A stretch of DNA of 64,000 bases from Coniella vitis (lineage: Eukaryota; Ascomycota; Sordariomycetes; Diaporthales; Schizoparmaceae): NCBI GenBank assembly GCA_011317545.1, contig WUJK01000007.1:2046001-2110000 (forward strand). The letters run 5' to 3'. Each line of letters begins with the position of its first letter. The first letter of the stretch is position 1. Of the stretch, positions 1 to 11,512 are shown in pieces. A program made the translations under genes and the position numbers. The notes beneath the pieces were generated by a model. That model did not search any database. It was not told where the DNA came from and worked only from the letters and a program-made list of their open reading frames with translations.

Positions 1-1068
1 GGATTTGCCTCTGCGAAAGACCGGTAACTTCAAAATGGTACGATGTCAATGAAGTCAAATCCCACCGCAAAGCCCGACCGAATGGAGTGGGCCAAAGTCT
101 CCGGCGTCGGGGCCGGAGCGGAGCACCTACAGAGGCTCGAGCCAATCAGAGATGAGGTAATTACGACTGCGTGCACGAAAGCATGCATGTTCATCAATAC
201 TATGTACATAGTAGAGGGTTCCCCAGATGCGGAAAGAACCGTGGACGCGGAAGCAGGTGCTGCTGCTGCGCTCAAAGCCAGGTGGCAGCAAGCTCCTGGT
301 GCAGGGGGTTGACGGAGGTCGTGCGCGAGCACACATGTTTCAGCTTTTTTTTTTTTTTTGGTCTCCTCTGCCTTTTGCTCGCTTTCTACTAGTTAAAAGC
401 GGGATACCGATCGAGTGCCGCAATGCACAAGATGGCTGTCAATAACATTTCCCTCCTCACTCTTACTCCCATTCGTTCACAGTCTGTCACTCATGGTGAA
501 GATGGTATGCATATTCAATGCACCTGAATTGGCGTCTCTTGGTATATAAAAAGAACTGGCGCCATTAATGAGGCTCTACAAGAGGTATTAGTACAGAGTG
601 TAAACACTGATTCAGCGCTCAACTGTGCCGCAATAAGTGACTTCCTGAAGTATATGATACATACATAGTATAGATTGAGTACCCGCTGTACTACGTACAA
701 AGTTACTGGGACCTTCTGGGCGTGGCCCACCAGCAGGTCTCGGCTCGGCAGTATGCCGGGTTAGGGCGGCCAGCGGTCAGGCCAGACGCCACCAGCACTG
801 GGTGCCGCGAATCTCCAGGAGTGTGTGTTTGCGGTGACACTTTGCGAACCTCCGTTAGCCTGCAACCTCGCCTTTCCCCGGCACAGCCGATGCTTGAAGC
901 GATTTTCATAACTCTCCTGTTTCTCTTTCTTCTCTCCCCTTCCTCCCTCCTGCTACTACATAGTATACGCTTTCTTTTCCTTCACCCTCTACGTCTTGCG
1001 CAACCATCTCGCTCATTCTAGTCTGCTGTACTAGGCGCCAATTGCATTCCCGTTACTCAATCGCCACC
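1..1068. other. Upstream region of the ALAS gene
   Basis: No gene recognised. It holds a 16-bp perfect palindrome, TACTATGTACATAGTA (198-213), a run of 15 T (345-359), and two more copies of the 9-mer TACATAGTA (662-670 and 957-965). A pyrimidine-rich tract at about 910-1000 precedes the ALAS start and looks like the CT-rich core promoter common in fungi. The last 9-mer lies only about 100 bp upstream of the ATG. Confidence 0.5.
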
Positions 1069-3069
1069 ATGGACGCTGTTCTGCGGCAGTCCAAGGCCAT
1101 GTGCCCGTTCCTCAAGAAGACGTCGCCGGCCACGCTGCGAGCTCTGTCGACCTCGACCCGTCCCGTTCGCCCTCAGGTCTCCTCGCCCTGCGGCGGCACC
1201 ATGTCCAAGCTGCAGCTGCTCGCCCACCGCTGCCCTGTCATGGGCAAGGCCATGGCCGTTCAGTCGGCCAAGTTCGGCACCATGGGCGCTGGCATTGCGG
1301 GCCTGTCTTCGCACTCCGTCGCTGCCCACCACGGCGCCAAGCTCACCAAGACTCGCAGCATGCACTCGAGCCGCAGCCAGGAAGCCCGTGCCATTGAAAC
1401 GCCTCTGTTTAGCCATGACAAATGTGTGTACTTCACGTCCCCCCATCTTCTTTTGACCCAATTCTGTTCGCTCGTTTGATACACAACAAATAGCGACCAT
1501 GCGCATCACGGCTGACATCAATTTTCCTGCCCCTCCGCAGCGCAAGCCCCTCCTGCCGCTCCTCGCCAGGCTGCACCCGCCGCCCGCCCGGTCGATTCCA
1601 GCGCCAACACGAAATTCGACTACGAAGCCTACTACACCACCGAGCTGGACAAGAAGCACAAGGACCGATCCTACCGCTACTTCAACAACATCAACCGCCT
1701 AGCAAAGGAATTTCCCCGGGCCCACATGGCCAACCGTCAAGAGCGTGTCACTGTATGGTGCGCCAACGACTACCTCGGCATGGGACGCAATCCCCACGTC
1801 TTACGCTCCATGCACGAGACCCTCGACGAATATGGTGCTGGCGCAGGTGGTACGCGCAATATTTCGGGACACAACAAGCACGCTGTCGAACTCGAGGCCA
1901 CCATTTCGCGGCTGCACGCCAAGGAAGCCGCTCTTGTCTTCTCCAGTTGCTATGTTGCCAATGATGCTACACTTGCCACTCTGGGCAGCAAGATGCCGGA
2001 TTGCGTAATCTTGTCGGATAGCTTGAATCACGCCTCCATGATCCAGGGCATTCGCCACTCGGGCACCAAAAAGATCGTCTTCAAGCACAATGATGTGGAA
2101 GATCTTGAGGCCAAGCTCGCCTCGTTGCCCCTCCACGTGCCTAAAATCATTGCCTTCGAGTCGGTCTACAGCATGTGCGGTTCCATCGGCCCAATTGAGA
2201 AGATCTGCGACCTCGCCGACAAGTATGGCGCTATCACCTTTCTCGATGAAGTCCACGCTGTGGGCATGTACGGCCCACACGGCGCAGGTGTTGCTGAGCA
2301 CCTCGATTTTGAGGCCCATAAGCAGGGCCGGCCTCAAGGTACCATCATGGACCGCATTGACATCATCACTGGTACGCTCGGCAAGGCGTATGGTTGCGTG
2401 GGCGGTTACATTGCCGGCAGTGCCAAGCTGGTGGATATGATTCGCTCGTTGGCACCTGGTTTCATCTTCACCACCTCGCTTCCCCCCGCAACCATGGCGG
2501 GAGCCCGAACAGCCATTGAATACCAAATGGACTACCACGGCGACCGCAAGCTCCAACAGCTTCACACACGTGCCGTCAAGGGCGCTCTTGAGGAGCGAGA
2601 CATCCCCGTTATTCCAAACCCGAGTCACATCATTCCCATCCTCGTCGGCAATGCCGAGCTTGCAAAGCAAGCCTCGGACATGCTGCTGCAAAAGTACCAG
2701 ATCTACGTGCAGAGTATCAATTATCCCACCGTACCGGTTGGTCAGGAGCGCCTACGCATCACGCCCACCCCCGGCCACACCAAGGAGCTCCGCGATGAGC
2801 TCGTCAATGCCATTGAGGCCATATGGACCGAGTTGGGCCTGAAGCGCACCTCCGAGTGGGCCGCCGAGGGTGGGTTTATTGGAGTTGGTGAGCCGGAGGC
2901 TGACATTGAGGCTCCTCTTTGGACGGACGCCCAGCTCGGCATTGAGGAAGGAGTCAAGGAGATCCAGGCCCAGCATGCACAGAACGGCGTGCAGATGCAA
3001 AGCGGCGGAGTTCTGGAGATGCTCCTCGAGCGCGAGCTTATTGCAAATCGCCCAGTGACAGTTGCCTAA
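1069..3069 (+). CDS. hemA: 5-aminolevulinate synthase, mitochondrial
   Basis: Catalyses the PLP-dependent condensation of glycine and succinyl-CoA to 5-aminolevulinate, the first step of haem synthesis, in the mitochondrial matrix. Two exons, 1069-1423 and 1541-3069 (phase-1 intron, GTGTGT..CAG), give 627 aa. The ATG has a good context (CCACCATGG). The N-terminus is a Ser/Arg-rich presequence with two Cys-Pro haem regulatory motifs, at C12-P13 (AMCPFLKK) and C55-P56 (HRCPVMGK). The catalytic core starts near KFDYEAYY and contains YGAGAGGTRNISG, FLDEVHAVGMYG and the PLP lysine K400 in TGTLGKAYG. Length and motif order match fungal HEM1/hemA. The 3' exon boundary is certain. The donor at 1424 was chosen because it alone restores the frame close to the presequence end; a weaker phase-1 donor at 1388 is possible. 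Confidence 0.96.
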
Positions 3070-3899
3070 CTGTCTTGTGTGCGACCCAATGCTCTCGTCT
3101 GCCACCATCTTGTATGGGAATAATGCTTACCAGACCCGAAACCACCCTCATTCGAGCAGACAATCACGACAGCATCGAGTTTCTCCTAGTAACCAAAAAG
3201 ATGGGTCAACATGGAGCAGACACACGAACCTACTTACACTTCTTGATTTCCGGGAAAACCCGTAAATCCCTGATGTTTCGGCAGACTATTGCTCTCCACC
3301 ATGGGTACCCTTTGCTTGCTCAGATACCGTTCAATTATCTGTGCATAATGGGTAATTTTTTCTGGTTGATGTGCGAATGTATGTGCGGTTGTGTGTGGTT
3401 TTTATGTTGTTATGCACACGTTGCCACCAAGCATTGGCATGTTTAGCCTGCCTTGTTCGGTGTTCTGTACGCGTTGTATGATCCCATACTGAACTGAACT
3501 CCGCATACTGCTACACCTAGATTATTGGATAAAAAAAATAGTAATTACACTTGGGCATCGCTTGTGTTTAGCGATTATCAACACGCCCCCAAAATTCTGC
3601 TTGGTCCATCGTCTGTCGTTTCGCATTCTGTTGTGATAATACCTGATTTATTTAAAAGGTTCTACTTCAAACGGTGGCTAATGTAATGGGCGAGGGTCGC
3701 ATTGTACGAATGCATGTATACCTTGTATGGACTATCCTAAACCTCCATGATGTTCTATGCTCTCTCCGCGCCTAGTCTTTCTTGGGCGAATTCCCAAGTG
3801 GTAAATTCTATCTCTATGGAATTGAAAATCCGACCCCAGTTCGCCAACCGTTCCCCCTCATACGCAAGTAGCAATACATAACATTTTCAGCCATGAAAT
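3070..3899. other. Convergent 3' intergenic region (ALAS / Nudix)
   Basis: Contains the 3' ends of two convergent genes. It is AT-richer than the flanking exons, and no ORF with a recognisable product is seen. Nothing else was noted. Confidence 0.5.
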
Positions 3900-5089
3900 T
3901 CATGCCTTGACAGCTCTTGGGGGCGCAGTGGGAACAGGCATTCGCCGATGCAGCCGCGAGAGAATCTCGACATAGTCGGGCTCATTCTCCTCAGTGACGA
4001 TGCCGTGTCTGATAAAAAAATCGAGCAACACAAGCGCGGTATTGGCCTTGAATTCGCCGTTAGCCATAGCCTGCTTGACGGTATCCAGATCCCACAGATA
4101 GAATTGCTCGACCTCGTCGTCTCTTGGCTTGGGTACCATGGTGTCGACCAGCTCAGCTGGGACCTCGAGATCATAGACGTAAATGACATCTGGGCAGCAG
4201 AGGCCCGTATCGTAGCCTCCAACGGCAGCCTGCTGGTCGGTGCCGCCGCCACTACCAGTCTGCGTGATATATGTTATCGTTCCAACAGCCTTGACGTACC
4301 TGCTCACGAAGTTCTCCGGTAAAGAGGCCTCTTCGTCAGCCTCGTGTACAATGCACTCGAGCGGCGTCTCCTCGGCCTTGGTGCCCCCAGCAACAGTGTT
4401 GTCCAACATGCCTGGATAAGTGACCAAATGACGGCTGCGGCGGGGAACCCAGAACTTGTACTGCCCAGTCTCTGCAGACTTGACATAGACTGTCATGTGG
4501 GCTCCACGGTTTGCGATGCCAAACAGCGGCGCAGCGGACCGGCGCATCTGCACAAGCCCACCCTTGCCCTGGTAATCGCGCGCACCCATGACGCGAAAAT
4601 CTTCGCCAGCGGCCTTGCGACCGAGCGTCTTGGCAAAGACGCCTTGCTCCTGCGCAAGACGGATCTGGTGGGCGAGCGCGGCAGTGCAGGCCGCGGCGGT
4701 CGCTGTCCCGTTGGATGTGTCGCGGAGGCGCACCGTGCGTGGGGTCTGTCCCGGCGGGCTTACTTCAAAGTCGGCGGTCCATGGCATTTCTTGGACGACG
4801 CGCGAGGTGATGTAGCCATGGGTCCGGGAGTCATCGGGGAGAAGGAAGGAGTAGTACTCCTCTCCTGGCATTAGGCTGGTGGCGAGAAGGTCAAAGTGGA
4901 CGTATGGGAAGCTGGAGAGACAGGTTAACAACATGCGATGGAGCAGAAACCTTGGTCCACATGGAGCTGACCGGATAGCAGAGGCGAACGAGCGTGTGTG
5001 TACATGGACACGAATAAAACTAATGCAACTTACCTGTCACATTCCTCCACCAGCTCCAAATAGCTCTTTGGCCTGTTCAATGTGGCCAT
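3900..5089 (-). CDS. Nudix hydrolase with N-terminal DUF4743 (Tnr3/YJR142W type)
   Basis: Exon 1 is 5089-5034 and exon 2 is 4911-3900 (intron GTAAGT..CAG, phase 2), giving 355 aa starting MATLNRPKSYLELVEECDS. The start comes from a short first exon whose last codon is completed by the second exon. The first ~150 residues have the DUF4743 layout (FPY..., then GARDYQGKGG and FGIANRGAHMTVYV). The Nudix box follows at about residues 194-216: GGTKAEETPLECIVHEADEE. The usual Arg of the R-E-x-x-E-E core is His here, while the metal-binding glutamates remain. Family knowledge: yeast YJR142W, S. pombe Tnr3 N-terminus and plant NUDT20/24 hydrolyse damaged (oxy/oxo) thiamine diphosphate. The same role here is inference. 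It lies upstream of the MFS gene on the same strand. Confidence 0.88.
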
Positions 5090-5670
5090 GCTTAGTGTAA
5101 TGTGGGACACGATATAATCAAGGTGAAATGGAAAAGCGAGGTAACAGGCCACTGCCAAGTAAGGAAACAAGACGAAACCCCCAAGGTGATGAGTAGATCT
5201 CCTTGAGCAGGTCGAATATTTGTGTGGCAAGCGCGAGAAAAGCAAGAACAGCCCAAGATCGGTTCCTGCCCCTGGTGGACTGCGAAGCGGTGATCAAAAT
5301 GTAAGGAAGGAAGGAGTAGATGACCCGCAGCTTTATTTGCTAAAAGGGTTAGGGATACATAGGTAGGTATGTACGCCAGCAATATCTCATGACGAAAAGC
5401 GATCTTCTTCTACTTGCATGTCAATTATGCCAAATTTGCTCGAATCGAAGGTCAGTGTGAGTACTTGGACAGAGAAGAAATTAGTCTCCTGATATTTCTT
5501 GCAGGTACCCTCCCTGGTGGTTCTCAGCATTCTAGAGTAAATGTTGTCGAGCCGCGAGATGAGTTCGTAGCCATAGCGCACCACCAACAATCAACTGTCT
5601 ATTCTACATGATCATTCTATGTTTCGAAAATAAAACCGAAAGATCTCACGGCCTAATTCAATTGGTATCC
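5090..5670. other. Intergenic, MFS 3' end to Nudix promoter
   Basis: A 581-bp gap between two minus-strand genes. It must hold the MFS 3' UTR and the Nudix promoter. No coding potential, RNA gene or copy of the dispersed 9-mer was seen. Confidence 0.5.
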
Positions 5671-7551
5671 TCACCTGCTTAAGCTCTTCTCCTTGATAAA
5701 GAAGGCCGATATAAAAGCAAGGGCATATGGTACCGCCTGGACACTGAAAACATGAATGACGGCAATCTGGTAACATTTGCGAACGATGCCCGCGACAGCA
5801 GGATCCAGCTCTCTGATATAATCGAGACTTTCTCGCACACGCTGCTCAATCTCTGCCGCTGCATCACCACTGCCAAGTCTCGACGCCAACTGTGCCCGAA
5901 GCACCTGCTGGAGGATGGCTGATCCCAGGCTAATACCAATCGACGAGCCGAGGCTGCGAAACAGGTACGAGCATGCCACCACCACGGCTGTGTCTTCCTT
6001 GGACGCGTTTGACAGGAGCGCCACGAGGGTTGTGGTCATTGCTGTTTGATGTTGTGTTAGCTTCTCGTATTTCGGCTAATAAGAGTTTTATAGTGAAGAC
6101 AAACCGCTTCCAGCCCCCAGTGCGACCATGGTCAGAGCAACCGAGTTCCCGACCGCGGAGTTGAACCAAGCTCCTGCGAAAGACACCATCGGCACGACAC
6201 TCATGAGCAAGATGAATAGACCGGATATGGTGAGCCAGTAGTAGCGCCCGCTGCGTCTCAAGATGAAGCCGGACCCTAGGGATCCCGCGACTGCGAAAAC
6301 GGTGAAAGGAAGCAGCAAGAGTCCAGACTGAACCGCCGATTTCCCATCCACGGCTTGATACAGCAAAGGCAGGTAGAACAAGGTGGTCATTTGTCCAAAT
6401 ACGGCGAAGAAGTTGGTTGAGAAGGCTGCGAAAAGCGAGGATTCAAAGATAATATGGCCAGGCGCGAAGGGATGCAAGGCTACCTTGATCTCAATCAAGA
6501 TAAATAACCCAAACAGGACTGGTGAGATGGCTAACGGGATGATGGTAACCAGTTCCGCCCACCCAAGGTTGCTGCCATTGTCCAGGCCCAACAGAACGCA
6601 CAATACAGCTGAGACGAGGAAGAAAGCACCCAGAAAGTCAACCTTTGCCAGCTTCTCAAGCCAGTGAGAGGCGTCACGCTTGGGCAGTTGGAGGTTAGAA
6701 TAAGCACCCATCCATGCAACGACCACGAGAGGCACTTGTACGATGAAGGACCTATGGTTCAAAAGAACTTCGTCAACACAGCAATACCAAGCAGGACACT
6801 GCTCGCACAAGGAGGCGTTCTCACCATCTCCAGCCTATAGACTCGGCTATCAGTCCACCAATGGGCGCGCCCGTGCCTGTTCCAGCGCCAAAAATGACAT
6901 TCAGATATCCTTGCCACATTCCGCGGTCGCGCAATGGCACAATGTCACTCATCAAAATAGTTGTAACGGCGTTGATACCACCACCACCAATACCGGCAAC
7001 AGCCCTTGACAAGATCAGCTGCCAGATGTCTTGCGAAAGCCCACAGCCAAGGGACCCCAAACCGAAGAAAAAGTAAGCGAAGAGCAAGCACTCTTTCCTG
7101 CCAAAGATGTCGCTGAGCTTGCCATAGAGAGGCTGGCAGCAAGTGAGCGTCAGAAAGTACCTAGAAACATTGCATCGTCAGGCTGATGTCAAGCGAAACA
7201 AATTCCAATGTAAACACCACCAGAGTTGCTCGTACAGGCGACTGTGCTTTCGTTGGTGGTGGATGTCAATGTACAAGGCGATGGTACGTACGAGGTAGAG
7301 ATCCAGCTGGTCCTGTTGAGAGCCTCCAAATCACTGCTAATCTTGGCGTATGTCGCCACGATAAGGGTCTGATCGAGTGCACTGAGAAAGATGCCGATAG
7401 CAAGCGCAGGTAGGAGAACTCGCAATTGTTGCGGTACCTTGGGATCACCATCCCGCGAAACATGGGCGTCTTCGCTGTTTGGCGGCGGAGCGAGCAGCGG
7501 GCTCTCTTCCGATTCCTCCGTGACACGAGGATTCTCATCTGAAGCCATCAT
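5671..7551 (-). CDS. MFS transporter, DHA2-like (Vba/Fnx1 type)
   Basis: Four exons: 7551-7292, 7160-6825, 6751-6105 and 6041-5671. The introns are GTACGT..TAG, GTGAGA..TAG and GTTTGT..CAG, and all junctions restore frame. The product is 537 aa. After a polar N-terminus of about 45 residues come multiple hydrophobic segments. MFS signatures are visible: FLSALDQTLIVATYAKISSDL (first segment), then SYFLTLTCCQPLYGKLSDIFGRK (motif A-like loop, spanning the first intron), LSRAVAGIGGGGINA and GYLNVIFGAGTGTGAPIGG. This resembles fungal DHA2 drug:H+ antiporters and vacuolar basic-amino-acid importers (Vba, Fnx1). Substrate and membrane cannot be told from sequence. The last helix ends FFIKEKSLSR. Confidence 0.88.
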
Positions 7552-8728
7552 GGTAATGCACGCTCACTCACAACGATAAACAATAAAAATGACCAAGATG
7601 CGCGCCTCTTCTACAAGGCGGAATGGCGAGCGGTTGAAGCATTTACTACGAGCAGCGATAGAGCACGGAGTCCTTCATGCCGTGGCATCCAGGGGCAAAA
7701 CGGCGGACTCACATATCTTGGTTGCGTTTGCCGGATACTACCATGGGCAATTGCGACATTCCTTACGGTAGACCGCTCGGGTGTACATCGCCAATGAGGA
7801 CAGCGAGCCCGGCCCGTTTCGCTCCGATGAGGATCCAAGATAACGACCGAGCGTGCTGTCGACATTTATACATAGTATTAGAACGTCAGACCGCTGCTGG
7901 CTGCCCTGCTTACATGGTATGCATGAAGTGTGCTGTGGCACGTCGCCGCAGTGCCTTGAGAAAGTCTTGAGAAAGTCTTTCACGTGTCGCGCAGGCGGTA
8001 GGTGCACCATTCAATCGCTCGAGCTCCCGGCGTACATTGGCACTTGGATTCTTTCTTCCCTTCTCTCATAGTACATGGTACTTTTGGTAGTTCTTGGAGG
8101 CTTGTGGCTTATTGAACCTTTTGTGTATATCGCGTTATATACCACTATGTATGTGCTGCTGCAACCTGCCGTGTCACTCATTTCCGCTAGTTTGGTCCGG
8201 TCTTTGAGTATTCGGATACCGCAACCAAATTACGTTCTTCACCATGTACGTGGACAGACTTTTTGGTAGGGCCTCCTGGCGCAGGTACAGATTACACAGC
8301 AGATTACGTCTGACTGATGAAAGATCCCCATTGAATTAGTATTGTCCCATATACCATAGTACGGCGCTGGAAATTGAATCATCATGTAGACCAAGCGTTT
8401 GATTTTTGATATTATTTCTTTTGATTGCCTCTCCTCTGTCCATGTTTCATCCTTTCATTTCTTCCTTCCCACGTTTTCTTCTCTTTATTAATGTCCTCGA
8501 CTGAGACCGATCGCACGATTCCGTTCCCCACCAAGTCACGCTCGCTCCCCACATTATCTATTTTTTTCTTGGTCCATTTTTCTGCTGACACTGTCTGGCT
8601 ACACAGTATGTACCTGCATGGTAATGGACGGCCGAGACGGGACGAACGGCTATGCATATAATCCTTGTAGGAATTCAGGGTCAGCATCGACCGATGAAAG
8701 GGCCTGGAGAGAGCCAGTACTTGAATAT

Positions 8729-9634
8729 TACATAGTAATCTGTTGAAGCAGATTTCATGAGCATCTCAAGGCACGGTGCGGCAAGTACTACTATGTATCG
8801 TTCCATATATCTAAAACGAAAAGCCTTGTGATGGAGGCTGCGCGGACTCGGCAGCAACGGCGGGGCCACCAGTCTCTATGGGAGAGAGCGGAGCGTTCTC
8901 TACGCAGTAGTACTATGTACCTGGGGAAAAGGAAATACATATTTTAGGATTAGGGACAGGAAAGGAAAAACTTGGAAGAGCCAATGTGGATATTGCTACA
9001 TAGTACTGTCGGACATGGCTCGGACCTTTTGAGGATGGTGGCTTTTCTGGTCTGTGGTCTGTGTGCAACAAAAAAGTGTCCTAGACCATATGGTGCCTGG
9101 TAGGGCTGGGTTGACGTTCAGGGATGAACCTCCAACGAGGTATGAATACATACATAGCACATTGTAGTAGTTGTCATCGAGCGTTGAATAATTGAACTAT
9201 TGATCGTTTGCTTGCTTCCTACACACTGTCTACGATATTAGGTTCGGTACAGAAGAGTCACGTCGGTAAACATTTGCTTACATCATATGCTATGTATGTA
9301 CAGGCAGGCCAGCAGACAGCATTCGTTCGTAAGATTCCTTGTGGCCGCTGATGCTGGTGAGATTGGCTTGTCTCTTGCGTGCCTTTCTTTTTCTTTCTTG
9401 TCTGGGTAGTCGGGTCGGGGCCGGACCGGCTTAGTCAGTGGTGGATAGCCTGTACATAGTACCCAAGTACTGAAGTACTTCTGCAAGTAAAAGAGTACCG
9501 CGCTCTATGCAGTAAGTACATGTTTTGCTATTACTAGTACATGAAGAAAAGGTTATGCCGATACATTGTGCTATGTAATGCCGTGTCTGGTTCTTCAATG
9601 CATTCATACGCTTTGCTCTTATACGTACATAGTA
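8729..9634. repeat. Cluster of six TACATAGTA 9-mers
   Basis: Six exact copies lie within 906 bp: TACATAGTA at 8729-8737, 8997-9005, 9453-9461 and 9626-9634, and TACTATGTA at 8789-8797 and 8911-8919. Near matches lie between them (for example CATACATAGCAC near 9150 and GCTATGTATGTAC near 9290). The sequence between copies is not itself repeated, so this is a scattered short motif and not a tandem array. Confidence 0.8.
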
Positions 9635-10104
9635 GTATGCATCTGCTCATTTCCGCTGCGTCCGAGGCACCCAGTTAGTGCAGAGGCCTGATGTCACTTC
9701 CAGAGCTGCTATCGATAACTCGGTCGCCCACTGGCTGCTTGTCAAGATTAAGGCCGCTGCAAGGGCCCCCAAGTTGGTCTAGGCCATGCGCCCTCTGCTA
9801 CAATAGCACCATATACATTGTACACATGCCCCTGTAATCTCAGCAGACTTTTCCACATTCCAACCGCCCAGAATCCGTTGGTTACCTTTGTTCTTTCCAT
9901 AGCCCAGGCTTCAAATTCCTATTACTTTTGATATGTTGGGTTTCTGGAAACACATCGGTGCGGTAATGATTTCAGGAACTGCCTAGATAATATGTTACTA
10001 CGTATATGGCATTCATGGAAACCCATATCCCGTTACGGCTAAATACGATCAGCCTGGTGACGAAAGCGCAGGGGCAAGCGCTACTATCATAGTATAACTG
10101 CTTC

Positions 10105-10152
10105 TACCTAGGTACTGAGTACATGGGATGTGTGCCATGCACTACCTAGGTA
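10105..10152. repeat. Two TACCTAGGTA palindromes
   Basis: The perfect 10-bp palindrome TACCTAGGTA occurs at 10105-10114 and again at 10143-10152, 38 bp apart. Further exact copies in the window start at 19285, 23530, 35913 and 58906. Confidence 0.8.
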
Positions 10153-11512
10153 CGTACATCCCATGTTTCAGTTTTTTTTGGGGGGGGGGGAATTCTTACC
10201 CAGGGTCTCCAATTTCAACGCTTCGATCAGCACCAATTCCAAGGCATCAATCCAAGCCATCCCATGGCCAGTCATCCACGCTCGCCCACCGATATGCGCC
10301 ACCGTTGCGAGCTTGCACCAGGCTGCAGAGCGAGGAGAGAGTGGGAGATATGCTAGGCAATGCCAGGGTAGAGGGTAGCAAGTCAAAAGCAGTCTGCAAA
10401 CAGAATACGCATCATCAATCCCGTCTGGTGGTGTTGCTGACCAGAGGCGCAGCCAGCATTTTGGATCAAGATTGCCCACACGCGACTCTGCCAGCATCGT
10501 CATCTGTGTTACAGTAGATGGCCGCGTTGTGCGCTTCCAAAGTAGCGCATACGCAGCTGCAAGCTTCCATGCAGCCTCACTTGCACAGCAGATTGCTGAT
10601 CGACGAGGTACGGGGTACACTGCAGCCGACGCATGGCACGCAATCCCAACCAAGACAATCACCCCTCACGCTTGCTCTTGGCCGCACGACTGGCAAACCG
10701 CCCTGGCCTCACCGAGCAAGGCTCTAAAACGCGCCCAGCAGCCGGCCGGCCCAAACCCTGCCCTGGCATCCCATGCTCAGCCTCTCACCCACGCGATCTG
10801 GGGCCTGTCACGGCCGTCTCGTCCTCCGTTGCCCTCGCTAAAAATAATACCACGCATTCACACAAGCTCCAGCACACTGGGCGGTTCTTGTCGAGCCTGT
10901 TCGCAACTGCCATTCGTTCCGTTGCGTTGCGCTGCGTTGCGAAGCTGATGCACTGACCTGGCTCTGGGCCCTGACATGACCACACATCGTCGTCCCTTCC
11001 TTGCCCTCTAATCATAACACGCCTGGTCTGCAGCACATGCGTATGCCAAGTACCGCGCCTTTTGCCCTGTCTGCTGCATGTCGTCGCCCGGCATAATTCT
11101 CCCTCCTTCTCACCTGCCCATCGCTGTCTTCCCTCCTCTAGCCTCCTCACACTTCTCTTGCCCGCTCAAGCCGCCATCCACACCCCTCGAGGTCAAGTCT
11201 ACAGGCTCGTCCCCCTACATAGTATGCGACGTGATACTACCGCCGCCCTAGCCTGCTCTCGGAATCAGACGCGAAGCGAAGAAAGAAGATCAGCGGAGCC
11301 ACAACACCACCATCCCGTTGCACACGGTACTTCGTATAGCTATCGAGGAAACGAGAGAAGGATCAGAAGACGAAGCTAAGGAAAAGAACAAGGAAAAGGG
11401 GCCTGGGCGCACACGGACAAGGAAACCCCCTTCCACAGCATAACCACCGCATATACGGTCTATCCAAGCGTTTGCGCGCCAGCACTTTTTCTCTCACTCG
11501 CGCACACACAGT

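Larger units (their letters stand above)
7552..11512. other. Gene-poor divergent intergenic region, 4 kb
   Basis: Lies between the divergently transcribed MFS gene and the disordered zinc protein. No convincing gene; ORFs here are short and low in recognisable content. It contains a dense group of the 9-mer TACATAGTA/TACTATGTA (starts at 8729, 8789, 8911, 8997, 9453, 9626, then 11216), two copies of TACCTAGGTA (10105 and 10143), and a T8G11 homopolymer junction at 10172-10190. The last 300 bp before 11513 are probably promoter and 5' UTR. Confidence 0.55.

Noticed and set aside
1801..2691. 296-codon ORF antisense to ALAS
   Set aside because: It lies fully opposite a conserved exon, has no family signature, and is explained by the third-position GC bias of the sense gene.
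10168..10948. Overlapping ORFs of 130-165 codons on both strands
   Set aside because: Mutually overlapping in several frames, low complexity, no family features; probably upstream non-coding sequence.
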